Shown here one piece after another: positions 33,019 to 42,414 of a stretch of 43,912 nucleotides of DNA (positions are counted from its first letter, which is position 1; every line of letters begins with the position of its first letter). Source of the stretch: Rhynchosporium graminicola (Eukaryota > Ascomycota > Leotiomycetes > Helotiales > Ploettnerulaceae); assembly GCA_900074885.1 (NCBI GenBank), contig FJUW01000020.1:358003-401914 (forward strand), written 5' to 3'. Under the pieces are notes generated by a model, which worked only from the letters and a program-made list of their open reading frames with translations, searched no databases and was not told where the DNA came from. The position numbers and the translations under genes are program-made.

Positions 33019-33186
33019 TATAAGGGGCAAGCCCTAGGATTGAGCACTAGCGATACTTATGCTTACTAAGCCTAGCGGTACCCGCATGTTTTCCTTCGGA
33101 GCTAGGCTAGAACCTGACTCTCTCCTATATCGAACTTCTTGAATACTACACTTAACTATCTGTATACGCGTTACTCACCCGTGATA
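33019..33186 (+). repeat. Gypsy-C 3' LTR (168 bp)
   Basis: TATAAGGGGCAAGCCCTAGG.. to CCCGTGATA, same length as the 5' LTR; its first TG has become TA. Followed by the target duplication TTACT at 33187-33191. Confidence 0.9.
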
Positions 33187-33470
33187 TTACTCCTGGGCCT
33201 GATTAGCCTTATGAACAAGTATATATACTCTTACGATAAGAGCTTTATATATAGGAGCTAGCTAGAGAGATAATTGAACCTAGAGAGATATACCTTAGAG
33301 GGATGCGTACTTTAATTACTAAGTATAAGAAGGCAAGTACTGAACTACCTAGAGTATAGTATACTACTCTATCTAATCTAGCTAGAGAAGTAGAAAGGGA
33401 TATTTAAGTTATTCCAGATAATAAGATTAATTCTGAATCTAGGAGCGAGGAAGATATAAAAGGAGAGTGA
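33187..33470 (+). pseudogene. DDE transposase of the TIR transposon, part 2 (C-terminus)
   Basis: After the second TTACT copy the frame resumes exactly where 26453 stopped (..NINNLT then PGPD, stop, PYEQV). It continues as ELAREIIEPREIYLRGMRT, LITKYKKASTELPRV and LSNLAREVERDI to TGA 33468-33470. Stops inside are TAG/TAA at probable Gln codons. The C-terminal tail is acidic (ESRSEEDIKGE). Confidence 0.65.
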
Positions 33471-33599
33471 TTATAGAGATATTTTATAAGTAATTGCGTT
33501 ACTATCGCTTATTACTATTAAAGTGTTTTTTTTTAAATATAAAAAGTTTAATAATATATATTTCTAAAGCTCTTTATATTACTATCTGTTATTAATATT

Positions 33600-34790
33600 A
33601 AAGATATGACTAAGATAAGTAGAATAAACTAAAACTACTTATTCAACTTTACTAGTTTCTTAATAGCTCTTCCTAATATCCTAGTTACTTTTACTACTTA
33701 TGAAAAGTCTAGAAAGTTATCTAAATCTTCACTTAACTCCTCCTCCTTAGCTACTTTAATATCCTTAGCTTTTAATTCCCTAAATAGATCCTAATCCTCT
33801 TTCTTATCCTCTTCCTCTCTCTTCTTCTTTATACTCTTTTCCTTCTTAATACTCTTCTCCTTCTTAATATTATTCTCCCTCTTAATATTAAGTACCTCCT
33901 TTACTCTCTTAGAGGTCTCCTTCTCCTTTTGCTTCTTCTTACTAGGGGGTTCTATATCTAGTATTAATAGTCCTCGCCTATAACCCTTTCTAGCCTTTAA
34001 GGGAGTTAATAAATTCCGGGTAATAAGGAAATAAAGAGGAAGAGGAGTTACTCTTATTTATTTAACTAGTAGACTAGCGATAATATAATATAGTTATACT
34101 CCCGGACCTGATATATCCTCCTAATAGAGCTCTTTCTTAATAATAGTACTAATAAAGCAGAGGCGAGAGAAGTTAACTTATATCTCTCTACTAATAATAT
34201 CTTTATAATTAGTAATAAAAGGAATCTTCTTCGATAAGAGAATATTCCGGAGGAGCTAGTCGATAGCGTCTAGTATTAGTAAGGGAGTTTAGAGGTCTAG
34301 GTCTACTTTAGCGAGACTACTAATAATTATTACTTTTACTAGCGGTAGCTTATATAGATAGATAGATACTAGTGTCTTTTATTAACTATTAGCGGGGTTA
34401 ATTCTATAAGAACTAGTAACTTTCTTCTGCTTCTTTATCTTAAAGTCTTTCTACTCTACCTTTTGCCTTAGGGTATTAACTTCTTCTACTAGTAGCTTTT
34501 AAGCCTACTTATCTGCTACCGGCTTTCTATTAATAGAGATCAACTGAAGATTATTATTATTATTATTATCCTTAGGCCTATAAGCCTAAGTCTTCCCTAG
34601 GGGAGGCTTATTAGTAGGTAGCCTACAAGATAGAGCTTACTGAAGCTTAATCTAGGAGTATCTATTAGGATAGTACTTATTATTAAGACTATAGAGTAGC
34701 TTAGAGTAATTAATATTAAGATAATAAATAGCTTCCTTTTTAGGGACTTAGTGAGATATAGTTATATTAAAGGAGGAAAGGTAGGATAAT
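33600..34790 (-). pseudogene. Second minus-strand ORF of the TIR transposon (Lys/Glu-rich C-terminus)
   Basis: Read right to left, with stops at probable Gln codons: SKLLYSLNNKYYPNRYS, LPTNKPPLGKT, LLVEEVNTLRQKVE, ILDAIDQLLRNILLSKK, GYRRGLLILDIEPPSKKK. A tract of repeated KKEKSIKKEKSIKKK units follows, and an acidic end VAKEEELSEDLDNFLDFS. It is transcribed towards the transposase 3' end (convergent). No enzymatic motif seen. It could be a DNA-binding or structural accessory protein of the element. Confidence 0.45.
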
Positions 34791-34799
34791 ACGGATTTA

Positions 34800-35144
34800 T
34801 TTAGAGGAGTAATAGTAATCATATACTATTACTCTTCTTTATTACTCTACTAGGTCTATTATAGCTAGAAAATTCCGAAAAGTATATATAAAAGCGATAG
34901 CAAATAGTAAAGAGCTTATAAGCGGGGTATTAAGGGGTATATAGAGTTAGTACTATTACTATCTAGCGTTACTATACCTTGAGGTTCGTCTATACTTGAA
35001 TTATAACTTTACCGAGGTTCAAGTTCTATAAGGAATTCTTCTGAATAGTTATAAATAAATTCTTAATAACTATACCTGAATTAAGTTGTAGAAAGTTGTA
35101 AGACTTTCTATTATAGCGTTATTCTATTAGAAAAGTCACGGGAT
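34800..35144. other. Subterminal region of the TIR transposon
   Basis: Mutated, without a gene. A near repeat of the GAGGTTCGTCTATACTTGAA / GAGGTTCAAGTTCTATAAGG type occurs around 34981-35030, possibly subterminal transposase-binding sequence. Confidence 0.35.
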
Positions 35145-35209
35145 AGGTTTTCCCTGTGAAAAAAAGTCAAAAATCAAGTTGAGATATGTGGCTACTAAAA
35201 CCCGCCATA
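35145..35209 (-). repeat. Right terminal inverted repeat of the TIR transposon
   Basis: AGGTTTTCCCTGTGAAAAAA.. to ..TACTAAAACCCGCCATA, the inverse of 22546-22609. Followed by GTCCTC at 35210-35215. Confidence 0.85.
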
Positions 35210-35215
35210 GTCCTC

Positions 35216-35396
35216 GGCCTGTTTTACTCGTAGCGCGCGCTTACAGATATTTTCGGATCGCGGCCTGAAGAACCGAGCCACCGCGACTTTCAAAACGAGC
35301 ATTTGCAATGACTATTCCCCTGTTTGTTTTATAGTCGCAAGCTACCTCAACTTCGCCAATTCTCTTCACATCACTATTGACCTGATCTCAATTTAA
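35216..35396 (+). pseudogene. Host ORF, 3' part, beyond the TIR transposon
   Basis: Continues the frame of 22376-22545 after removal of the transposon: ..ESS then ACFTRSARLQIFSDRG, LKNRATATFKTSICNDYS to DLISI and TAA at 35394-35396. Sixty codons without a stop and non-RIP composition support real coding sequence, though chance is not excluded. The stop lies 16 bp before the kinase ATG. Confidence 0.4.
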
Positions 35397-35411
35397 CAAC
35401 ACCATTGAGAT

Positions 35412-36552
35412 ATGGCTTCTAGTTTCAAAGTCGGCCAATATATCGAAGGGAAGGTTAGCACCTACGTCCTCTCGAAGCAACTTCACAAAGATATCTGGAC
35501 TGCTATGTATCAAACCCTGCCCAATGATCGCTTCTCATCGCCTCTAACACTAGAAAGGAGTTCGAAGCTAGGCCAGGTGATCATAAAGAGCGCACCTAAG
35601 TATCGCTTGGACAACGAACGCGATATCCTTAAGCATTTCCATGCCCGGCCAGGAATTCGCCAGCTCCTGGATAAGACACAGGACCCGCGATCTCTAGTGC
35701 TAAAACACTTTGATGATAATCTCTTATCTGCATCGAATTCGAAAAGCCTTAAAAAGTCCGAAATTAAGTTTATCGCAAAGAGGATCCTTGAAGCGCTACA
35801 AGCATTCCATGAGGATGGCTACGTACATACTGGTATAACTTTACCTCTCTCTTTTTGCTTCTTTGTTCTAGATTCTAGCTGCAACTAATCCCAGCTAAAC
35901 TCTAGATATCAAACCTGATAACATTCTCGTCAACTATAGCAGCCGGCCTCGTCGATTTAGAGACGTTGAGCTAGGCGATTGTGGCGACGCATGTCTTGTG
36001 AACCCGGAAGATCACTTGAAGCTGGGAGAGAACGGGCACATGATTGGAGCTCATATGTTCAGGAGTCCAGAGGCTATGCTTAATCTGAGATGGGGCACTG
36101 CAACTGATATCTGGTCCTTTGGTACAACTGTAAGTGACTTAAATCTTCGCCACTGCAGTTCTATAGTACCGATCGTCTCGCTGACCTTGTTGTAGCTCAT
36201 AAGCCTAATATGGGGATCAGGCTGGCATATCTTCAAGCCCGATCCTAAGGATGCTGGACCAAACGATGAGGCTTATCCTAGCCATATTCTAGTAAAGCAA
36301 ATCGCATTTTTCGGGCCTTTCCCATTGAGCTATTTTGATTTTCTTCCAAATGAGGACGAGAGATGGGAATTTATAGGCGATGCTACACAGTACATCATAG
36401 ATAATCAAAAGTGGAAGCCTTTTGCGAAGGCGGAGGATAAGGAACTCGCCGAAGAAGATAGGACATTCATTTGTAAGATTATGAAGCTGGATCCGCGGGA
36501 TAGACCTACGGCAAAGGAACTCTTGCAGGATCCGTGGCTTGAAGATGTATAA
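35412..36552 (+). CDS. Protein-kinase-like protein, three exons, 333 residues
   Basis: Exons 35412-35832, 35906-36129 and 36196-36552 (421+224+357 nt, in frame). Introns of 73 bp (GTATAA..CTCTAG, branch-like GCTAAAC) and 66 bp (GTAAGT..TTGTAG, branch-like CTGAC). Kinase-fold landmarks: VIIKSA (K59, ATP-anchoring Lys), NERDIL (E69, helix C), YVHTDIKPDNIL (139-146), LGDCGDAC (165-167), FRSPEAM (activation segment end, near 195), TATDIWSFG (D208) and a C-terminal LDPRDRPTAKELLQDPWL as in typical kinase ends. Odd: the catalytic loop is HTD rather than HRD, the metal-binding motif is DCG rather than DFG, and the N-terminus lacks a clear GxGxxG loop. Similar variants occur in a group of fungal kinases related in this region to SRPK-like sequences, so it may still be active. 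Base composition is normal. It is the only apparently intact gene in the window and lies 200 bp from the TIR transposon. Confidence 0.85.
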
Positions 36553-36811
36553 TATAGGGAACGATGGCTGATTACTAAGTATATCAACGATACCAAGAGG
36601 TGGAGATATAGGCTCGAAGGTATGGATAACAGACCCTGACGTGTACTATTACGCTACTTGCTCCAAAGTCCCCCTTTTATGTGCAATATACTCGACTCTG
36701 CCAATTTCAGATACTTGACATGTCCTGTAGATTATTAAAAGCTTTGTCATCTCACAGCGGGGTCTGAGACGCACCGACATCTTTCAACAAGGCCATTTGA
36801 TGATGCTTGAC
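36553..36811. other. Kinase 3' flank, nothing else seen
   Basis: Normal composition and no ORF of note. It presumably contains the kinase terminator; no strong AATAAA signal was picked out by eye. Confidence 0.4.
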
Positions 36812-37168
36812 CTACCAGATCGGCGGCGGCATAGGAAGGTTGCAATGGTGAACAGCCTTCAGACCGAAAAGTGAACCCAAGACATAAGACGGATTTGGCC
36901 TCATCTCCATAGGGTTTGGAATAAACAAAGCCAGCTTAATACTACAGATGCTACGTGGGTCTAGAACTGTAGCCGAATTGGACCTGACTTCGTCGATAAT
37001 ATTGGATAGGGAATTCAGATCGCCGCTAAGAGATGAAATTACACTGAGGCGGAATGACCCAAGATAGCGTAGAATCATCGGACGGACGCGCAGTACAAAG
37101 ACACATAGCTCAATAATAGAGCGTATGATTTTCCGCTCAGCATCCCCGCCACACTGACTTATCTGCAC
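36812..37168 (-). CDS. Hypothetical protein fragment
   Basis: A 118-codon minus-strand frame of normal composition, with no good ATG at its beginning (the frame opens upstream). It contains RSIIELCVFVLRVRPMILRY, SLSGDLNSLSNIIDEVRSN and ends CNLPMPPPIW. The first third is hydrophobic. It could be the last exon of a gene whose upstream part I cannot delimit. No family recognised; convergent with the kinase. Confidence 0.3.
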   Translation of the reverse strand: MQISQCGGDAERKIIRSIIELCVFVLRVRPMILRYLGSFRLSVISSLSGDLNSLSNIIDEVRSNSATVLDPRSICSIKLALFIPNPMEMRPNPSYVLGSLFGLKAVHHCNLPMPPPIW

Positions 37169-37841
37169 ACTACAGCGGATAAAGAGGAGGGGCTCAGAAG
37201 AAACACTATTAATGAGGAAGGAGATTACCTAGAAAAGATTGTCTATCACCCCTAGACGTTTTACACCTATAGATCCGTAGCTGATCGTTCCCAATATTAA
37301 TACCTTCGTAGCGAATTTCGTTTACTTTACTTATTCAAATCACGCTTCATTATTCTAACATCTCTACAAACAGCCCATAGATTCTGGTAAATTTGCTAGC
37401 TTAGCTGAAGACAATCATTCCATTCCATATTACTGGACAATACGAAATTGATTGGCGAGAGACAATACATCTGCGATATAACCGAATGAGTAAATTACGA
37501 ACAATTAACATGACCTTGGAGCAGGGTATATTAAAACAGAGTCCTACCCTAGACTACGGTTTACTAAAAGGGGCTAAACGTTGCCGGGTTGCAGTATTAC
37601 TCCTTAGAAACTCTCCTAACCCCACCCGCAAAGACGCGAATCACACTACCTTACCCCGCAACCTTGCTACTCTATATGTATTCAGCAGCTTCAGCGTTTT
37701 ATCCCTTCTATAACTTCTCAGTAGACACTTAGCTTATATTATATCCCTATATAACGTACCACAATAACTTCTCTAATTCAATACTAAAAATCTATTAAGT
37801 ATTATCCTTGTACTAAATGCGTTCGCTTGGATAGCTACATA
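37169..37841. other. Intergenic region upstream of the C2H2 gene
   Basis: No gene supported. A 75-codon plus frame at 37486-37713 has no recognisable features. The last 100 bp before 37842 probably include the zinc-finger gene promoter, but no motif stands out. Confidence 0.35.
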
Positions 37842-38995
37842 ATGCAGCTCGAAGCCCAGCTACCGCCTCTCTACTGCCCCGAGTGCAAACTCGGCTTCCT
37901 CCACAGAGCATCTCTTGAAGCTCACCAGCTCGACGAACTGCATGCCTCCTGCTACAACTGTAGGGTTGCCTTTCCTACAAGAAGGCTTATATAAATGCAT
38001 CACACATGCAATTGCACAGTACCGCCTTAGTACGACCGCGTTCGCCCGCGACACAATTCCGGTGCTGCGACTGCGAGCGCGACTTCAAAAGTGATAGTGC
38101 ACTCACGGATCATCTCCGTTCTAGCAGCGTCCATACACCCGGGAAGGGAGGAAAGAAGAAGAAGAATAAGAACATGCAACAAGGGCAACAGGAGCAGGGT
38201 ACTCCACAAATGAAGTGCGAAAAGTGCAGCAAAACTTTCACGAATCGACATGCGCTAAGTTCACATTTATCGTCGGTGCGACATCTTCCACTGAGCGACA
38301 TCAAGTGTCTAGCAGGCAAGAAATGTGAGAAGCGGTTTAATTGTCCATTAGGGCAGTTACAACATCTAGAGAGCGGGAAATGTAAGTCAGGAATTACGAA
38401 AGAAAAGCTTTTCGGTGCTATCGCGGCAAAGGATACCGGTCGGATCATCACGTCGAGAGGATTTGAGTGACAGACCTTGCTAAAAGACAACCAATCTGCG
38501 TCTGCAAGTTCGACATCAAGTCCCATAATGACACCAACATCGACTGAGTTTCTAGGTTCCTATCCGCCCTCGCCGCCTTGCCTAGTTCTCACGCCTGAAT
38601 CCACTTTGCCACCTAGCGTAAACTTTCACGATATTCTCCCCGGTCGGCTCCACACTCAAAGTGGGTTCAAGGTATGCCACCTCTGCCCTCCGTCCCGTAC
38701 TCGTCCATTCAAAGGCAAGGCGGCACTTCAGCAACATCTGTCGTCAAGTGTCCATGCCCAAGTATCTACTTCTTTGCCGGTACTCGATGATTTGTCATTT
38801 CATTGCCCCTACACTTTATTGGATGATGCAAGTCAGACGAGGCCTCTGAAGCAATTCTCGACTGTGAGTGGGTTGGTACAGCACCTTGAGAGCGGTGCTT
38901 GTAACGGGGGGAAAAAAACTTTGCGGCGTGTGGTAGAGTACGTAGAGGATGAGATGAAGAGCATGGGATTTCGCGGTCTAAAGCTGCTAAGCTAG
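37842..38995 (+). pseudogene. Fungal C2H2 zinc-finger protein gene with two reading-frame breaks
   Basis: C2H2 fingers bind DNA or RNA in the nucleus; this fungal family has several spaced fingers and a conserved C-terminus. Seen: from ATG 37842 a finger reads YCPECKLGFLHRASLEAH.. and a half-finger CYNCRVAFPTRR before a TAA at about 37992. A second frame from about 37995 holds QFRCCDCERDFKSDSAL..H..H (Cys-x2-Cys, spacing to His as in C2H2), a Lys-rich linker, CEKCSKTFTNRHALSSH.., a further Cys-rich unit and LESGKCKSGITKEKL, ending at TGA 38468-38470. The same frame continues after the TGA with a Ser/Pro-rich linker, VCHLCPPSRTRPFKGKAAL..H..H and the C-terminal FSTVSGLVQHLESGAC and MGFRGLKLLS. 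One frame change near 37990 (or an unseen intron) and one TGA thus separate three parts of one gene. Composition is not RIP-like. Confidence 0.7.
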
Positions 38996-39531
38996 AAAAA
39001 GGTTAGGTCCTATAAGCCCCTGACGTTCTCTTACTTGGACTGATAGGCACAGGATTGTGATTTACCAAGCTTGCCAAGTTTTACTTCACGGATACCACGT
39101 TCGACTCGCCCGTGTCGTTTCCATTTTAACGTGTTATTTCTACGGATATCACACTGCGATTTTCCGGCAAAAGTTTATCAGTACTGCTTTGACTCACTAC
39201 TCATGCTTGTTCTGTCTATACTGTTCGAAGCATCGCACCTTAGTACTGTCACTCCAGGATAGGCTAGAGATATGCTGAATGGCAAGGGAAGGAACAAGGC
39301 TGGCACAGGGTCTGATAATCATATTTTGCTTGGCAATCAACGCGCCTCTGTAATGTGAGCGCACCGGTCTGAGGTCGTTTAAACATACTTGTTAATTAGC
39401 CACTACTTTCTCTTAGCTCGAAGTATACTTCTGCAAAGCGCATAATGATTGATAAGTCACAGTCGTTGCTTCTCTAAACTGGATGCTGATATTGAGGAGT
39501 TGGCGAAATCAAAGGGAAAGCAGCTTGCCAT
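38996..39531. other. Intergenic, no gene seen
   Basis: Normal composition. Overlapping short frames at 39057-39278 lack any feature of a real gene. No repeats seen. Confidence 0.4.
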
Positions 39532-40690
39532 TCAACGAAGCCACTGTCCACAAGGTCGTTCTGACTTAGCAGGGCTGCTTAATACAATCGGCAAACGCTT
39601 GAAAAGATGGATTTGCGCATGAAAGACCGAGGACGATGGAGTCAAGTTCTTCTCCTCAGGAGGTATTTGTCGTAAGATTGATTCGTGATCGATCACCGCC
39701 TTATAGGTATTCTCCAGCGCGTGATTTCGCCATTTTTAACTAGGAGGCTTCGAGTCCAGTGCTATTAAGTAGAAGGTTAGAGTCTAGCTGACTGCGGTAC
39801 GGTATAATAATATATCGGCTTCGTCTTAAGCTTTAGCTTCGATATTAGGTTTTAGCGAGGTGATAATAAAGCGTATCTAGCTCATTTTCCCTGACCTGAA
39901 GGAAGATATCGGCTTCTCCTATAACTAATTTCCTATACTTAAGGGCGTTCTTAATCATATAAGAATATAATTATATTAGCGATACTATAGTGAACTACTT
40001 AGAGTAGTATATAAACTTATCCTCCGGACCGGTAGGTATTATAATCCGATTGATAATATCCTTCGGAATATTTATAGATCCTTTATCAGCTCGCAGAAGT
40101 CTAGCCCGCAGATTAAAGACTGATAGCTTATCAGATAGTTTATATTCTACGACTATATATAAGCTCCGTGTGCTATCTGCCTCCTTATATACGTAAATCT
40201 GATCGGTATTTCGCGGCTTTGGATTCGAGCTTAAGGCTTATCCTTTATTTGAGATACGGAGATCTTGCAGACTTTGCTAGACCTCTTCGTTACTATCGCT
40301 AAGGGCGTTCGTATAGTTCTTAAAAAATAATACTACTACTTAAATTGAACTCACAGCGAGCGTCTTCTACTTACTAAAGGTAAGAGATAATATAAGGTGT
40401 CGGCTATTCAATAGTTAAGCGCTAATATGCCTCTTTATCCTTTTCGCTTACTAGTAGTCGGTCCTAAAGGTCTTACCTAAGCTCTTTAAGATATTAGATA
40501 GAGCTAAAGTGTTCTGCGTCTTAAGGAATATATTCGGATACTTTTTGGAAGAGTTATTACTATAGTATTAGAAAGTCCGTCTATAGTATTAATAAGGTCG
40601 GGCAGGGCTTATTCTTGCAGCTGGTAATAGAGCCCTGCGTACTAAGGCTCTTATCTGTCTGGATACGGAGTGGCTTCGAGAGGAATGTGT
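39532..40690 (-). pseudogene. Coiled-coil fungal protein family pseudogene (copy 2, C-terminal part)
   Basis: The minus-strand frame starts at the LTR border (40690) inside TFLSKPLRIQTDKSLSTQGS, followed by NKPCPTLL, EKDKEAY, RLTIE, YIISYL, VEDARCEFNLSSSIIF. It continues with YVYKEADSTRSLYIVVEYKL near 40150, SVFNLRARLLRADKGSINIP, YSYMIKNALKYRKLVIGEAD, IFLQVREN, ILLYRTAVS, TLTFYLIALDSK and KWRNHALENTYKAVIDHES. It ends ILRQIPPEEKNLTPSS.. PCGQWLR, TGA at 39534-39532. Almost all interruptions are TAG/TAA at probable Gln codons. The VVEYK block with a preceding Asp/Tyr-rich strand resembles the E-x-K half of a PD-(D/E)xK nuclease core; that is only a suggestion. The N-terminal coiled coil seen in copy 1 is missing because Gypsy-B inserted here. 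Confidence 0.65.
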
Positions 40691-40958
40691 TATAACGACA
40701 CAAGACTTAAGGCGGTATATAAGCAAGAATAAACGAGTAGGGAGGCTAAGAGCGATTTTATATAGTCTACTACGAAGGAAACAAAAAGATAAGGAAGGAA
40801 GAAGAAGAGAGATAGAGTATAAAGCACCTTATATATATATACTAGTACTAGTCCGATACTATACCGGGTCGGATACTAGTTCTGCCGGGATACCTATGAA
40901 CTTAGGCCCTATTATCTATCATTCTTCTAATATGATATTCAGGTAAGCTATTATAATA
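40691..40958 (-). repeat. Gypsy-B 3' LTR (268 bp form)
   Basis: TATAACGACACAAGACTTAA.. to GCTATTATAATA; single copy of the 54-bp unit that is doubled in the full-length element. Confidence 0.85.
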
Positions 40959-42111
40959 TTACAACCCAACTAAGAAGAGCTTAACCCTAAGCTCAGAAGG
41001 TTATAGTTTATACTGGAATTAGTCTTTATTATAACTGTTTTCGTCGATATTCGCGTAATAAGCGCTAGCTGCTCTTTAGTAGTAATAAATTCTTTATCAG
41101 GTTCTAACTAGTTATATTACTATAATAGTACTATATTAGTCGTAGCTTCTAAATCGGGCGGTAAGCGGTATTTACTTTATCTATTTACAGTAGGAGTCGA
41201 GTTTAAGTGGGGCGTAGGGTATATAAAGGAAGGGGTTTATTAATATTAGAGCTTTTCCTTTTCAACTGTAATAACTACTTTAACTTATAAGTTTACTCTC
41301 CTTAGACTACGATATAGCTTCTAGAGTAAGTATTATTACTAACTACTATAGTAGTCTACTATAATCTTATATATTAATCGACTTAATTAACTCTTCTCTT
41401 AATATAAGTAAGTTTCTTATCTTAGTTTTAGGGATAGTCCTTAAGTGCGGTATAGGGGTTTCACGGATCTATAACGCTAACTCCTATAGTACTTTTACTA
41501 GTTCCTGCCGGTACTCTTTCAGCGGCGTATTATATATATTACTTACGATATATTCGCGCTTTCCTTAAGATAAAGTACTATAATACTCCTATTTTAGAAC
41601 TCTTATGCTTATTTAATAAGCTTAACTCTAAGCTTTATAAGTATTATTCAGCGTTAAAGAGTAGTTATAAGTATATAAGTTACTTAAACCTAAATATAGT
41701 TATATATACTAACGTATTATAGTTACTTAATTATATTAATACGGAGTATACTATTTTATCCGAGTTACTTCCTAGCAGCGAAGCTAAGGATATAGAGCTA
41801 AATCGGGGCAGTATTATAGCTACTTATAAAGCTATTAATCGGATCTATTATCTCGCGAAATCTACTACTCTTACTATTATATTAGAGATTACTACTATAT
41901 AATTAGCAGAGACTTAGGCTTTAAGGCGTTCTATAGAGAAAGTATTTAAGGAGTTAGAGTTTATTAAGGTAATAAGTTACGATCTTAAACCCTTAGATAC
42001 TAGTATAATACTAACGTAATATAAGATCTAGATCTTTTAATAATAGATTCGGCGAAATCTAAGTTAATAGTATAAATAGTATTAAAGTAAACGAAAGAGT
42101 TAAATAGTATT

Positions 42112-42414
42112 ATGCGGGAATTTACGAAAAAAGCTATATTTAAAGCTACGATATCTAATACTAAAGGAAAGAGGAATTTGCTTTCTAGTTTAGAGATAGC
42201 GTTAAATCTAGATACTTCCGGACTCTCTCTAAAGAAGAAAGCCTATAGGATTAACTATTATACTCGGTCTATTACTAGGGCTATATTAGTAGATTTAAGT
42301 AAGGAGTTAGATATAGTAGTTCTAGTTCTAGATATTCTAGATTTACTAGAAGCTCCGGAGAACTTAGGAGAGAAAACTAGTGAAATAAGAGTAGTTAAAG
42401 AAATAGAGTTCTAG
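42112..42414 (+). CDS. Open 100-codon ORF, antisense to Gypsy-B pol
   Basis: ATG to TAG, REFTKKAIFKATISNTKGKR.. through SLKKKAYRINYYTRS and ILVDLSKELDI to VVKEIEF. It is charged, with a Leu/Asp-rich middle (VLDILDLLEAPENLGEK). The equivalent frame in the full-length copy (to about 15410) keeps the same length and end and has one stop. Just upstream, in another frame, lies LAET, ALRRSIEKVFKELEFIKV. It may be the end of an extra gene of the element. No family recognised. Confidence 0.35.
   Translation: MREFTKKAIFKATISNTKGKRNLLSSLEIALNLDTSGLSLKKKAYRINYYTRSITRAILVDLSKELDIVVLVLDILDLLEAPENLGEKTSEIRVVKEIEF

Larger units (their letters stand above)
26454..33186 (+). mobile_element. Full-length Ty3/Gypsy chromovirus-type retrotransposon, family C
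   Basis: Seen: 168-bp LTRs at both ends, perfect TTACT target duplication and a purine tract (GGAAGGAGGAGGGGAG) just before the 3' LTR, so it reads left to right. Gag-like sequence lies around 26800-27700. Reverse transcriptase spans about 28530-29230 (KPEGGLRFYYDY, PASF at about 28971, YIDN at 29033-29044, VIVYSNGSREDHFEKV). RNase H follows with NKAEINYNIYNKKILVV near 29580, then integrase-like sequence from about 30400 (SYLKRDSIISILGRSFYQ). At the end of pol a chromodomain-like block at about 31530-31700 reads EILYTRDKSRRKGKGKEVLV, YYELIQELIKDL and DEFESKYRDI. Stops are at Gln/Trp-type codons. About 1.2 kb between the chromodomain and the purine tract has no assigned function. Confidence 0.9.
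22546..35209 (+). mobile_element. DDE TIR transposon (integrase-core type, IS3EU-like), with nested elements
   Basis: Seen: imperfect inverted repeats of 64-65 bp starting TATAGCGGGTTTTAGT at both ends, flanked by a perfect 6-bp duplication GTCCTC. Inside are a plus-strand DDE transposase pseudogene and two minus-strand Lys/Glu-rich pseudogenes near the ends. Subtracting the nested Gypsy-C (6738 bp with its duplication) and solo LTR (207 bp) leaves about 5.7 kb. The inside is strongly RIP-mutated. Family: the transposase resembles the fungal integrase-core (rve-like) group. A 6-bp target duplication and a TAT.. terminus fit what I remember of the IS3EU superfamily, but that name is tentative. 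Confidence 0.75.

Noticed and set aside
39057..39278. Two overlapping 63-73 codon ORFs
   Set aside because: No start context, motif or neighbour support; both are equally open, as expected by chance.
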